The notes below the pieces were generated by a model that saw nothing but the letters and a program-made list of their open reading frames with translations, was not told where the DNA came from and made no database searches. DNA of 64,000 nucleotides from Desulfovibrio desulfuricans DSM 642 (GTDB lineage Bacteria; Desulfobacterota; Desulfovibrionia; Desulfovibrionales; Desulfovibrionaceae). Below, in pieces: positions 6,857 through 16,800 of this stretch. The first letter of the stretch is position 1. Each line of letters opens with the position of its first letter. A program made the position numbers and the translations under genes. The DNA lies in contig NZ_ATUZ01000017.1 of NCBI RefSeq assembly GCF_000420465.1, forward strand, positions 1 through 64,000, written 5' to 3'.

Positions 6857-9119
6857 ATCTGATTGCTCAAAAGAACGGCGTGGCTTCCTTAAAGGGCTGC
6901 TGGCGACCGGGGCTGCGGGCGCGCTTGGCGGCGTTTCCGGTTCGCTGCTCCTGCCTGCGCGCAGCGAGGCAAAACCCTTTGACCCCTCGGCCTACCAGGT
7001 GTTTCGCAACGCCTGCCCCCGCAACTGCTACGATACATGCAGCATTAAGACCTACGTCAAGGACGGCATCGTGCAGTTTGTGGAGGGCGCGCCGGAATCC
7101 TCCTTCACACAGGGGGCCTTGTGCGTAAAGGGCTATTCCTATCCCCGGCGGGTCTACAGCCCTGACCGCATCAAGTATCCCATGATTCAGGAGGGCCGAG
7201 GTTCGGGCAACTGGCGCAGGATCAGCTGGGACGAAGCCATGGACCGGATTTCGGACAAGATTCTGGAGCTGAAAAAAAAGGACGGCAATCTGCTGGGGCT
7301 GGGTCTTACCAAATATTCCGGCAACTTCGGCATCACCAACTACGGTGTGGAAGGCATGATGTCTTCCCTCGGGTACACCAGCCGCTTTGTGGGTACGCCC
7401 TGCTGGCCTGCGGGTATTGACGCCCAAAACTATGACTTCGGCGACATGTGGTGCAATGACCCGGAAGACATGGTCAAGGCCAAGTACATCATCGTGTGGG
7501 GCGCAAATCCGGCGTGGTGTTCCATGCACACCATGAAGTACATCTACGAGGCCCGGCAGAAGGGCGCCAAGGTGGTGGTTATTGACCCCATCTTTACCCA
7601 GACTGCGGCCAAGGGCGATGTGTACTGGCAGGTGCGCGCCGGCGGCGATGGCGCGCTGGCGCTAGGTATGGCCCGCCATCTGCTGGATGCCGGACTTGTG
7701 GATCAGGATTTTGTCAAAAACCGGGCCGTGGGTTTTGACGAATTTGCGGCCTATCTGCGGGCCAACGTCACCGTGGAGTGGGCGGCGCAGGTTTCTGGCA
7801 TACCCGCCCATGAAATCCGCGCGGTGACAGAAGAATTTGCCTCGGCCCATCCCGCGACCGTGTGGATTGGCTACGGTATGCAGCGCCACACCAACGGCGG
7901 GGCAATGGTGCGCGCCGTGGATGCCTTTGTGGCCATGACTGGCAACGTGGGTGTTGAGGGCGGCGGCGCTCGCTACGGGCATTTGCAAACCTGGGGGTTC
8001 AACTACCACGCCATGGCGCAGCAGCGCCCTGCAGGCTCCAGGGGTTTTGTGGGCGGCGGCGGTCCCAAGGGCGAATTTGACTTTGGCGGAGGTGAAAAGG
8101 CCGCCTACACCGACCGCTCCCTGAACATCAACAGGATTGCTCAGGAAATTCTGGATGCGAAAGACCCGGAGCTGAAAATGCTCTGGGTATCCTGTAAAAA
8201 TCCCTTTGCGCAGGATTTTGACCGCAACAAGCTGGAACGGGCCTTCAAAAAGCTGGATATGGTTGTCTCCGTAGAGCAGTTCTTTACGGAAACCGTGCGC
8301 CATTCCGACATCGTGCTGCCAGTGACAACGCTTTTTGAGGAATGGACGATCAACGTATCATACTGGCACTACTGGCTTTCGCTCAACGAACAGGCCATCA
8401 AGCCCATGCACGAGGCGCGGTCGAACATTGAAATCGCGGCGGCCCTCTCCCGCGCCATGAACCGCAAGGAAGCCGGGTCGTGCACCTTCCCGCAGGAAGT
8501 GGACGGCAAGGAATGGATGGCAAAGGAATGCAACAAGGGCATTTACGATCTGTTTGGCATCCCCAGCTGGGAGGCGCTGCGTCAGGGGCCGGTCAAGGCC
8601 AAGCGCAAATCTTCTGCCGCATGGCCGGAGCGCACCTTCAAGACTCCCTCGGGCAAGTACGAGTTCAAGTCCGACCTCTGCGCCAAAAACGGCTTCAAGG
8701 CCCTGCCCGAATTTGTGGAAGGTCGCAAGGCCAACGGGCCGTTCCGGTTGCTGACTCCGCATGTGCAGTTTGGCCTGCACTCCCAGTTTATCAATCTGGA
8801 CTGGATGGAAAACTTCTATCCCGAGCCATATGTCTACATCCACCCCAAGGCGGCGCAGGAGCGCGGCATCAGGGATATGGGCATGGTCAAGGTGTTCAAC
8901 GGCATAGGCGAGGTGCGGCTGCGGGCGCGGCTCAGCACCAACGTTGCTGCAGATTGTCTGGTCATGTACGAGGCATGGTTCCGCAAACTCGACTTTAACG
9001 TGCAGAACCTTGTGGACGATTGCCCGTCAGACATGGGGGCCATGAAAACCGGTTCGCCGGGTGTTGCAATTCACGATCAGTTTGCAGACGTGATTGCGGT
9101 GAACGGAGGCTTGGCATGA
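6849..9119 (+). CDS. dmsA: DMSO-reductase-family molybdopterin oxidoreductase, catalytic subunit (DmsA/PhsA-like)
   Basis: A 756-residue exported enzyme holding a bis-MGD molybdenum cofactor and one [4Fe-4S] cluster. A twin-arginine leader is clear (ERRGFLKG at residues 9-16, then a hydrophobic stretch and cleavage near PARSEAK). The cluster ligands are C56-x3-C60-x3-C64-x27-C92. Downstream MGD-binding segments include GANPAW and the C-terminal molydop-binding domain. C185 in GTPCWPAG is a possible molybdenum ligand; a Cys there would point to sulfur or nitrate-type chemistry rather than the Ser of true DMSO reductases, but my alignment is by eye. The ATG at 6849 has AAAGGAG before it and is followed directly by the Tat leader. 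The terminal electron acceptor (DMSO, polysulfide, thiosulfate or another) is not decidable here. Confidence 0.85.
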   Translation: MHKSDCSKERRGFLKGLLATGAAGALGGVSGSLLLPARSEAKPFDPSAYQVFRNACPRNCYDTCSIKTYVKDGIVQFVEGAPESSFTQGALCVKGYSYPRRVYSPDRIKYPMIQEGRGSGNWRRISWDEAMDRISDKILELKKKDGNLLGLGLTKYSGNFGITNYGVEGMMSSLGYTSRFVGTPCWPAGIDAQNYDFGDMWCNDPEDMVKAKYIIVWGANPAWCSMHTMKYIYEARQKGAKVVVIDPIFTQTAAKGDVYWQVRAGGDGALALGMARHLLDAGLVDQDFVKNRAVGFDEFAAYLRANVTVEWAAQVSGIPAHEIRAVTEEFASAHPATVWIGYGMQRHTNGGAMVRAVDAFVAMTGNVGVEGGGARYGHLQTWGFNYHAMAQQRPAGSRGFVGGGGPKGEFDFGGGEKAAYTDRSLNINRIAQEILDAKDPELKMLWVSCKNPFAQDFDRNKLERAFKKLDMVVSVEQFFTETVRHSDIVLPVTTLFEEWTINVSYWHYWLSLNEQAIKPMHEARSNIEIAAALSRAMNRKEAGSCTFPQEVDGKEWMAKECNKGIYDLFGIPSWEALRQGPVKAKRKSSAAWPERTFKTPSGKYEFKSDLCAKNGFKALPEFVEGRKANGPFRLLTPHVQFGLHSQFINLDWMENFYPEPYVYIHPKAAQERGIRDMGMVKVFNGIGEVRLRARLSTNVAADCLVMYEAWFRKLDFNVQNLVDDCPSDMGAMKTGSPGVAIHDQFADVIAVNGGLA

Positions 9120-9673
9120 GTAAAAGACGCGCGTTCTTGATGGATATGGATAAGTGCATTGGCTGCCGCTCTTGCGCCATGGCCTGCAAAAACTTCAACC
9201 AGCTCGAACCGGATATGGTCTGGCGACAGGTGTATCCGCTGGACGAGGCCATTTATCCGCATCACGACAGGGCCTTTCTTTCGCTGGCGTGCAACCATTG
9301 CGAGCATCCCGCCTGCATGGATGCCTGCCCAACGTCATCGTATGAAAAGCGGCCTGACGGCGTGGTCGTGCACCACAAGGAAACCTGCATCGGCTGCACC
9401 AACTGCATCCGCTCCTGCCCTTACGGCGCGCCGCGCTTCAACAAGGCGGAAAAACATGCGGAAAAATGCAGCATGTGCCATGAGCGCCTAGATGCCGGGC
9501 TGTTGCCCGCCTGCGTGCAGGGTTGCCCCACTGGCGCGCTGGAGCTTGTGGATCTGGAGCAGTTTGACGATACCAACGCCGTACAGAATCCGGCTGGCTA
9601 TCCCGCCATGCCGCGCCTTAATCCTTCCACCCGGTTTATCCTGCCCAGGATGCCGCGTCAGGTCAGGGGGTAA
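9116..9673 (+). CDS. dmsB: DmsB-like electron-transfer subunit with four [4Fe-4S] clusters
   Basis: A 185-residue ferredoxin-like subunit that carries electrons between the membrane subunit and the molybdenum centre. Sixteen cysteines fall in the four expected groups: CIGCRSCAMAC, CNHCEHPACMDAC, CIGCTNCIRSC and the CSMC...CVQGC pair. It has no leader, so it would be exported as a partner of the Tat-targeted catalytic subunit. The ATG overlaps the TGA of the catalytic gene (ATGA), and GGAGG lies before it. It is shorter at the C-terminus than E. coli DmsB (about 205). Confidence 0.92.
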   Translation: MSKRRAFLMDMDKCIGCRSCAMACKNFNQLEPDMVWRQVYPLDEAIYPHHDRAFLSLACNHCEHPACMDACPTSSYEKRPDGVVVHHKETCIGCTNCIRSCPYGAPRFNKAEKHAEKCSMCHERLDAGLLPACVQGCPTGALELVDLEQFDDTNAVQNPAGYPAMPRLNPSTRFILPRMPRQVRG

Positions 9674-9677
9674 CGCC

Positions 9678-10466
9678 ATGCATTATGAATTCCCTCTTGT
9701 CTTCTTTACGGTGCTTACCCAGCTTGCCGTGGGCATGGCCGTATTTGCGGCCTTTGGAATGCTGCGCCCGGCTGCCGGGGCCGTAACCTCGGCCCCCGGA
9801 CAGGCCGCAGGAGCTAAGCCTCTTGGCGGCAAGGAATGGTATGTTGTGGCCGGGGCCGCCCTGCTTGGGCTGGCGGCTTCCATGCTGCATCTGGCCCAGC
9901 CCTGGCGCGCCGCAACGGCACTTACCAATATGGGCGGTTCCTGGCTCAGCAGGGAAGGGCTGGTATTCGGCCTGTTCGCCGCGCTGGCCTGCCTTTGCTG
10001 CTTCAAGCCTTCGCGCCTGCTGTGCGTACTCACTGCCGTGGCGGGGCTTGCGGGCATCATCATGCAGGGCATGACCTACGCCGTCATATCCATGCCTGCC
10101 ATCAGCAACGGCGTGCCCATGCTGATCTTTGCCCTCACCAGCCTTTCGCTGGGCGCGGCCTTTGCGCAAAACCGGGTTGGGGTGCTGCGGGTGTTCCTGG
10201 GTATGCTCATGGCGGTGCTGCTGATTGTGCCCTGCGTGTGGGCCTCCGGCGGTACGATCATGCAGGCCACGGCCCAGGCATGGTTGGCTTCTCCCCTGTT
10301 CTGGGGCGGGCTGGCGCTGCTGGGCGCGGCCTTTGGGCTGACCTATGCTGCGCGGCAACGCGCCTGCGCGTTTGGCCTGCTGGTGCTCTGCGCCGTGCTG
10401 CTCAGCCGCATCGTCTTTTTCAAGGATACCATCCACACCGCAACAGGCCTTGGCTTGCCCTACTAA
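9678..10466 (+). CDS. dmsC: DmsC-like membrane anchor subunit
   Basis: A 262-residue integral membrane protein with about eight hydrophobic helices. It anchors the reductase and oxidises menaquinol. The family features are the N-terminal MHYEFPLVFFTVLTQLAVG, the AASMLHLAQPWRA loop after helix 2 and the NMGGSWLSREGL segment, all typical of DmsC. It has no NrfD features. It starts four bases after the stop of the iron-sulfur subunit and closes a four-gene unit that ends in a strong terminator. Confidence 0.9.
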   Translation: MHYEFPLVFFTVLTQLAVGMAVFAAFGMLRPAAGAVTSAPGQAAGAKPLGGKEWYVVAGAALLGLAASMLHLAQPWRAATALTNMGGSWLSREGLVFGLFAALACLCCFKPSRLLCVLTAVAGLAGIIMQGMTYAVISMPAISNGVPMLIFALTSLSLGAAFAQNRVGVLRVFLGMLMAVLLIVPCVWASGGTIMQATAQAWLASPLFWGGLALLGAAFGLTYAARQRACAFGLLVLCAVLLSRIVFFKDTIHTATGLGLPY

Positions 10467-10488
10467 CGGGCTGATGACGCCTTATGTG

Positions 10489-10524
10489 AACGGCCTGCCC
10501 GCTGCTGCGGGCAGGCCGTTTTTG
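10489..10524 (+). terminator. Intrinsic terminator of the torD-dmsABC-like operon
   Basis: A 14-bp perfect stem (10489-10502 with 10507-10520, loop TGCT) is followed by TTTTT. Confidence 0.92.
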
Positions 10525-10726
10525 CGTTGCCTTGCTTGTCAAAGCTGCGGTAACAGGTTGTACCGCGCCCGTCACGTAACATGCGTCTGCCCGTAACGCA
10601 GGCGTCACCCGCATGGGCGAGCGTTAGCCCATTGCAGAGCCCGCAGGCAGCCTTGTATGGTTTTGGGGAAGGCTGACCGATTTTCGGGGGCTTTCCACCA
10701 TTGCATTCATGCAGGAGGTTCGGGTC

Positions 10727-12301
10727 ATGGCCCAGTTTCGTTGGCACAATGCTGCTCGCGCGGCTTTTGTTCTTTGCGTCATGCTGTTCGGCTTTATGGG
10801 GGTTGCCCACGCAGGGCAGGCCAAGTACGTCATTCTGCTCATAGGCGACGGCATGGGCATGGCCCAGCGCAACGCGGCGGAGCTGTATCTGGCTGCGCAG
10901 AAGGGCGACACCACCCCCGGCATCGTCAAGCTCAACATGAGCCAGTTGCCCGTGCAGGGCGCAACCACCACATATTCCATTGATTCGCTCATTACGGATT
11001 CCGCCGCCGCTGGAACCGCCATGGCCTGTGGCGTCAAGACCACCAATCGCGGCCTTGGCGTGGACGGCAAGAACGTGCCCGTGGTTTCCATTGCCGAAAT
11101 GGCGCGCGACAAGGGCATGAAGGTGGGCATCGTGTCCACCGTGTCGCTCGACCACGCCACCCCGGGCGCTTTTTACGCGCATCAGCCCAGCCGCAAAAAT
11201 TATTACGAAATCGGCCTTGAACTGGCCGCGAGCCGCATGGATTATTTTGCTGGCGGCGGTTTTCTTGATCCTGCTGGCAAAAAATCCAAGATGGAAGGCG
11301 ACAAGCGCAACGTGCTGGACGCCATCCGCGCCAATGGATTCCACTATGTGAACAGCGCGCAGGATTTTCGCTCGCTCAAGCCCGGCAAGGAACGTGTGGT
11401 GTTCGTCAATCCGCGCCTTCAGGACGAATCCGCCATGACCTACGCCATGGATGCCGCCAAGGACGATGTTTCGCTGGCCGAGATGTCGCGCAAGGGCTTT
11501 GAACTGCTGGATAATCCTAAAGGCTTTTTCATGATGATCGAAGGCGGCAAGGTTGACTGGGCCTGCCATGCCAACGATGCCGTAAGCTCCATTACTGATG
11601 TGCTGGCTTTTGACGCCGCTGTGGCCGAGGCCATGCAGTTCATGCGCAGCCACCCGGATGACACCCTGGTTATTGTTACGGGCGACCACGAAACTGGTGG
11701 CATGTCCATCGGTTTTGCGGGCACCAAGTACGATTCGTACCATACCCGCCTGAAAAACCAGAAGATATCCTACGTGGCCTTTGACGAAAAGTTCAACGCC
11801 TTCCGCAAGGCCAACCCGCAGGCAAAGCTGGAAGACGTGCTGCCTCTGGTGAAGGAAAACTTTGGCCTCGTGGTGCTTTCTGATGCGGAAGCCGCCGCCC
11901 TGCCCAAGGATGGCGACGCCGCAGGCATGGTGCTGAAACCCTACGAGGTGGACGAACTGCGCGCGGCCTTTGAGCGCAGCATGAAGGGCGGCGACCGCAA
12001 GAAGCTCTCGGATCAGGATTATCTGCTCTACGGCGAGTATGAGCCGTTCACTGTTACCCTTACCCATCTGCTCAACCAGAAGTCGGGCATTGCGTGGACA
12101 ACGTATTCCCACACGGGCGTTCCGGTGCTGACCTCTGCCGGAGGCGTGGGCGCTGATCGCTTTGGCGGGTTTTACGACAATACAGACATCTTTGCCCGTA
12201 TGGCTGAAATCATGGGGATGAAAAAATCCTCCGCCGCAGTCAGCCCTGCCGTAAATACCGTTGTCAGCCCGGCAGTCAGCCTGGCGACAGCCGCTAACTA
12301 A
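10727..12301 (+). CDS. phoA: Alkaline phosphatase (PhoA family)
   Basis: A 524-residue secreted phosphomonoesterase. A Sec signal peptide covers residues 1-29 with cleavage after VAHA. Metal and catalytic motifs are visible: IGDGMG (Asp41, zinc/magnesium ligand), TDSAAAGTA with the nucleophile Ser92, the Asp/His metal ligands in DWACHANDA, and TGDHETGG. I chose the ATG at 10727 over 10709 because AGGAGG lies seven bases before it and the signal peptide follows at once. It is alone between two terminators. No clear Pho box was seen upstream. The final 35 residues are Ser/Val/Ala-rich and outside the fold. Confidence 0.93.
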   Translation: MAQFRWHNAARAAFVLCVMLFGFMGVAHAGQAKYVILLIGDGMGMAQRNAAELYLAAQKGDTTPGIVKLNMSQLPVQGATTTYSIDSLITDSAAAGTAMACGVKTTNRGLGVDGKNVPVVSIAEMARDKGMKVGIVSTVSLDHATPGAFYAHQPSRKNYYEIGLELAASRMDYFAGGGFLDPAGKKSKMEGDKRNVLDAIRANGFHYVNSAQDFRSLKPGKERVVFVNPRLQDESAMTYAMDAAKDDVSLAEMSRKGFELLDNPKGFFMMIEGGKVDWACHANDAVSSITDVLAFDAAVAEAMQFMRSHPDDTLVIVTGDHETGGMSIGFAGTKYDSYHTRLKNQKISYVAFDEKFNAFRKANPQAKLEDVLPLVKENFGLVVLSDAEAAALPKDGDAAGMVLKPYEVDELRAAFERSMKGGDRKKLSDQDYLLYGEYEPFTVTLTHLLNQKSGIAWTTYSHTGVPVLTSAGGVGADRFGGFYDNTDIFARMAEIMGMKKSSAAVSPAVNTVVSPAVSLATAAN

Positions 12302-12332
12302 CGAAGGCTTGGCGCAAGCCTGGCGTAATGTT

Positions 12333-12377
12333 GCAGGCCGGGCGGCGGGCTATATGCCTGCTGTCCGGCCTGCTTTT
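12333..12377 (+). terminator. Terminator after the alkaline phosphatase gene
   Basis: Outer arms GCAGGCCGG and CCGGCCTGC pair perfectly, the inner part can pair further (GGCGGGC with GCCTGCT), and TTTT follows. Confidence 0.75.
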
Positions 12378-12421
12378 ATGGCGTAAAAAAGCAAAGGCAT
12401 GAGTGCAACGCAGGAGTCATC

Positions 12422-13699
12422 ATGGCGCAGCAGGGTGAAGAAAACAAATTGTCGGGCAGCCCAGCGGCTGTGATCGGAGCAGATCAGGCGCTTCCGCAAA
12501 TACAGGCTCAATCGTTGGCCCCGATGCCGATTGGGGCCGCCGCAGGGCATATGCCCTTACGCTCCACCCGGCGCGATGCCCTGCTGTGCGTGGTGCTGGG
12601 GCTGGCCTGTCTTGTGCTGTATCTGCTGCCCACTGGTTTTGAAAACCGCCTGCCGGATAATGCGGTGCGCTGCCGTGCAACGGTGCTGAGCGTGGACAAC
12701 GAGCGGGTGCACCAGTACGGCATTGTGCGCATGGGTACGCAATATGTGACCATGCGCGCCATCGATGGCCCCTATGCAGGGCAGACATGGCAGGCGGGCA
12801 ATGATCTGGTGGGCAAGATGGAGCTGGATAAAGTATTCGCGCCCGGCGACACAGCCCTGATGGTGCTTACCCTGCGCGATGGCAAGGTGGCCGATGCCGT
12901 GGCGCAGGATCACTACCGGCTGCACACGCAGGCCGTGGCCTTTGGCATATTTGCCCTGTTGCTGCTGGCCTTTGCCGGGGCCACTGGCCTCAAGGCGCTG
13001 CTCTCCTTTGTGTTTTCTGCCCTGATGATCTGGAAGGCGCTGGTTCCGGCCCTGCTGCGCGATGTAGACCCCATACTGCTGGGGCTGGGTGTCACCACTG
13101 CCATAACCGCCGCCACCATCCTGCTTGTGGGCGGCATGAACCGGCGCGGGCTGGCTGCCTGGCTTGGCTCCCTGCTGGGAATTGCCGCCACCTGTGCGCT
13201 TGCGCTGGCTTTTGCAGGGCCGTTCCAACTGCACGGGGCCGTGCGCCCCTATGCGGAAACCGTGCTCTATTCCGGCTATCCGCATCTGAACATGACGCGC
13301 ATCTTTCTTGCCAGCATATTCATGGCTTCTTCTGGCGCGCTGATGGATCTTGCCATGGATGTGGCTGCCAGCATGGCCGAGCTGGCGGCGCAGAATCCCG
13401 GCATTTCGCGCCGTGCGGCGCTGGCCTCGGGTCTTCGCGTGGGCCGCGCCGTTGTGGGCACCATGACCACAACCTTGCTGCTGGCCTATTCCGGCGGTTA
13501 CATTGCCACGTTGATGCTGTTCATGGCGCAGGGCATCCCGCTGGAAAACGCCCTCAACCTGCCCTTTGTTTCTGCTGAAATAATGAACACACTGGTGGGC
13601 AGTATCGGGCTTGTGACGGTTGCGCCCTTTACAGCGCTCACAGGCACATGGCTGCTCATACGGCCCGGGCATGCAAACAGCGCCAGCGCCGGGGCCTGA
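12422..13699 (+). CDS. YibE/F family membrane protein
   Basis: A 425-residue inner-membrane protein. After a cytoplasmic N-terminus rich in Gln/Ala there is one helix (about 52-72), a roughly 110-residue soluble domain containing RATVLSVDNERV and FAPGDTALMVLTL, then seven or so helices, with the family-typical GAVRPYAETVLYSGYPHLN and SGALMDLAMDVAASMAEL segments. The latter is the most conserved part of YibE/F. The function is unproven; a transport role has been suggested for the family. GGAG precedes the ATG. It is not part of a clear operon. Confidence 0.85.
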   Translation: MAQQGEENKLSGSPAAVIGADQALPQIQAQSLAPMPIGAAAGHMPLRSTRRDALLCVVLGLACLVLYLLPTGFENRLPDNAVRCRATVLSVDNERVHQYGIVRMGTQYVTMRAIDGPYAGQTWQAGNDLVGKMELDKVFAPGDTALMVLTLRDGKVADAVAQDHYRLHTQAVAFGIFALLLLAFAGATGLKALLSFVFSALMIWKALVPALLRDVDPILLGLGVTTAITAATILLVGGMNRRGLAAWLGSLLGIAATCALALAFAGPFQLHGAVRPYAETVLYSGYPHLNMTRIFLASIFMASSGALMDLAMDVAASMAELAAQNPGISRRAALASGLRVGRAVVGTMTTTLLLAYSGGYIATLMLFMAQGIPLENALNLPFVSAEIMNTLVGSIGLVTVAPFTALTGTWLLIRPGHANSASAGA

Positions 13700-13805
13700 G
13701 GCATCGGGCCAGCGCAGCAAACGTAGCGCATCAGAGGCCGCTTGTTTGATGCAGTGTATGGGAAACAGTACAGAGGGGCAGTGCGAAGGGCGAGGAGGCG
13801 GGTTC

Positions 13806-16800
13806 CTACAAATCGACCGTTTGCCGGGGGACGTCCCCACCGGATTTGCGGCACCAGCGCATGGCAACTTCTGCCAGAGTCGTGGGGTCGATGGGCTTGG
13901 AAATGTGGTCGTTCATGCCAGCCTTGAGGCATTTTTCCCTGTCGCCCACCATGCCGTGGGCTGTGAGGGCAATGATGGGCAAATGGCGGAACCCTGGTGT
14001 GGCGCGTACCATGCGTGTTGCCTCAAATCCGTCCATTTCGGGCATCTGTATGTCCATGAATACGGCTGCGTATGCGCCTTTGCAAATCATATCCAAGGCG
14101 ATGCGACCATTATCGGCGATATCCACCACAAGACCCATGCCTTCCAGCAGCTCCTTGGCGACAATCTGGTTGATTTCATTATCTTCAGCCAAAAGCACAC
14201 GCTGGCCTTCCAGCCCCTCTATAAACCTTGGCAACTCGTTGCCGGCCAGCAGGTTGTCCGCTGTCGACTGGTTGCTGCGCGTGGCCTCCTGAATGGCGCG
14301 CAGCAGCGTTGTTCTGCAAACAGGTTTGCAGAGGACATGATTGATGCCCAGGGCGGTTGCCTGCGCATGGAGTTTGCCTAGATTGTGAACCCCGGCCAGG
14401 ATAATGACGGGCATGTTCTGCAATTTTTTTAGCCGGACTGCCGCTTTCAGATTGATTTTTTCAGACTGGTTGCAATCGATCAGCGCGACTTCGTAGGCCA
14501 TGTCTGCCTTGGCGGCTTTTGCGGCAACGCGCGCACCCTGAGTGCAGTCTGCTGCCTCGCCGTATTGCAGCCCAAGGCCTGCGAGGGTTTGCCCCAGTTT
14601 CTCCCCCTGGGCGCTGTTGCTGTTGACCACAAGGGCGCGCAGGCCAGAGAGCGCCTGCACCTCCGGCAGTGAGGCAAGGCCAGCCGGGGGCAGCTCAAAA
14701 GATGCGGTAAAGAGAAATGTGCTGCCCTGATCGGGCGTGCTTTCGACAGTGATAGTGCCCCCCATCATTTCCACAAGCCTTTTGGAAATGGAAAGCCCCA
14801 GACCTGTGCCGCCGAATCGCCGTGTTGTGGACATATCGGCCTGCGAAAATGCGTGGAACAGCTTTTGTTTCTGCTCTTCCGACATGCCGACGCCAGTGTC
14901 GCGGATGCTGAAAAGCAGGGTTATTTTGTTGCCCACGGCTTCACACCGCTGCACCCGCACGCAAACCTCGCCCTGATCGGTAAACTTGATGGCGTTGCCC
15001 ACAAGGTTGATAAGCACCTGCCCCAGCCGCAGAGGGTCGCCCATGAGGATGAAGGGAACGTCCGGCTCCACGTCAATCAGCAGTTCGACCTTGCTTTCGG
15101 CCAGTTTGACAATGTCGAGGCTTGCCAGCCCTTGCAGCACTTCGTCCAGCTCAAAGTCCACATTCTCAATATCCATGCGGCCCGCTTCAATCTTTGAAAA
15201 ATCCAGAATGTCATTGATGATGCGCAGCAGTGATTTGGCGGAATCCTTGATGCTGGAGACGTAGCTGTGCTGTTTGCCTGTGAGTTTGGTTTGCAGGGCA
15301 AGGTAGGCCATGCCGATAACGGCGTTCATGGGGGTGCGGATTTCGTGGCTCATGTTCGCCAGAAATTCGCTCTTGGCGCGGTTGGCTTCTTCCGCGGCCC
15401 GTGCTGCCTTTTGCATGGCCCGCTGGCTTTTTACAAGCTCTGTAACATCGCGGCAGTCTTCAATGACCCCCAGCAGTTCCCCTTCGGGCGAAAGAAAGGG
15501 CGTAGCCACAATATCGCAGTAAATCTCATCGCCGTTCTTGCGGCGGCGCATGGTTGTTTCTTCCGCTCTTGGGGCACCGTTCAGCACGCGGGTTACAGCG
15601 CAGGTGGCGCATTTTTCGGGGGTGCGCGTGTAGTCCGAGCAGCGGTGCCCAATGACTTCTTCGCGGTTGAAGCCATGCAGTTTCAAAAAGGCATCGTTGG
15701 CCTGCAAGACAACCCGGTTGGTGTCCAGCACGCGCATGGCGCTGCCTGCGGCGTTGAATATCTGGGACATTTCCGTTTGCGTGCGCAGGGCCTGCCGTTC
15801 GGCCTTGCGCCTTTCGGTAATATCTGTTGCCGTAATGACAATGCCAAATATGTTGCCGTTGTCGTCCTTGAGGGGAACCTTGCAGGTGTCAAGATCTCGC
15901 AGGTCGCCGTTGGCATTGCGGTAGGATTCTTCACTGGTAAGCGGCTCCCCGGTTTTCAGAACTTCTGCATCAGCAAGTGTTGCGGAAGCGGCAATTTCCT
16001 GAGGCAGGTTGTCTTCGTTCTGTTTGCCGATCATGGCCGCTGCCGGGCGGCCTATAAATCGTTCAAACTGGCGGTTGACCAGTACATATCTGCCAGCCGT
16101 GTCGATCAGCATGACCATGCTTGGCTGGTTGTCCATAACCGTTTTAAGCTGCCGCTCCCGTTGGCGCAGGGCGCTTAACGCGATCTGGGTGGCCTGGCTT
16201 TCGCGCGCGAGCCTGTGGTTGGCAATCAGTATTACGCACAAAAAACTGCCAACAAGCAGCGCAACCACGCCGCCCACCTGCTTGATGCGTTCCCAGTCGA
16301 TATTCTTTTCAAGCCGCAGGCTGCCCCAGCGTTGGGCCATTTCCAGCAGGTTGGTGTAGGGGATGCTCTCGTAGGCTTTCTCAAAAATTCTGGGAAGTTC
16401 TGGCCAGTCAGAGCGAAAGGCAATTTGCGCAGCATAGCGCAGATCGGGCAGCCGGGTATGCCTGAGGTCGTTGCGCTCGCCATTGGTCAGAAAAAAACTG
16501 ACGGATACAGAAAGGCCCACCACAGCATCGTAGCGCCCTGACAGCAGCCCATTAAGGGCATCGTCCATGACCTGCAAGGGAACCACAATGGCGCTGGGCA
16601 CGAGTTTTTCCAACTGGATTGCTACGCCGGGGTATGCCAGCACGGCTATGGTCTTTTTTGCCAGATCGCGGGGGCTGGTAACGGAAAAACCCGCATTGGC
16701 CCTGGTAACCACATCTAGCGGCAGATAGAACAACAGGCTGTGCTGGTGCGTATTTTCGTGCGCTGGCGGCAGTTTTTCGCTGAAAGGCACCACGTCTATC

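Noticed and set aside
10525..10726. Pho box before the alkaline phosphatase
   Set aside because: A few GTCAC-like pieces occur, but not the tandem 11-base-spaced repeats needed.
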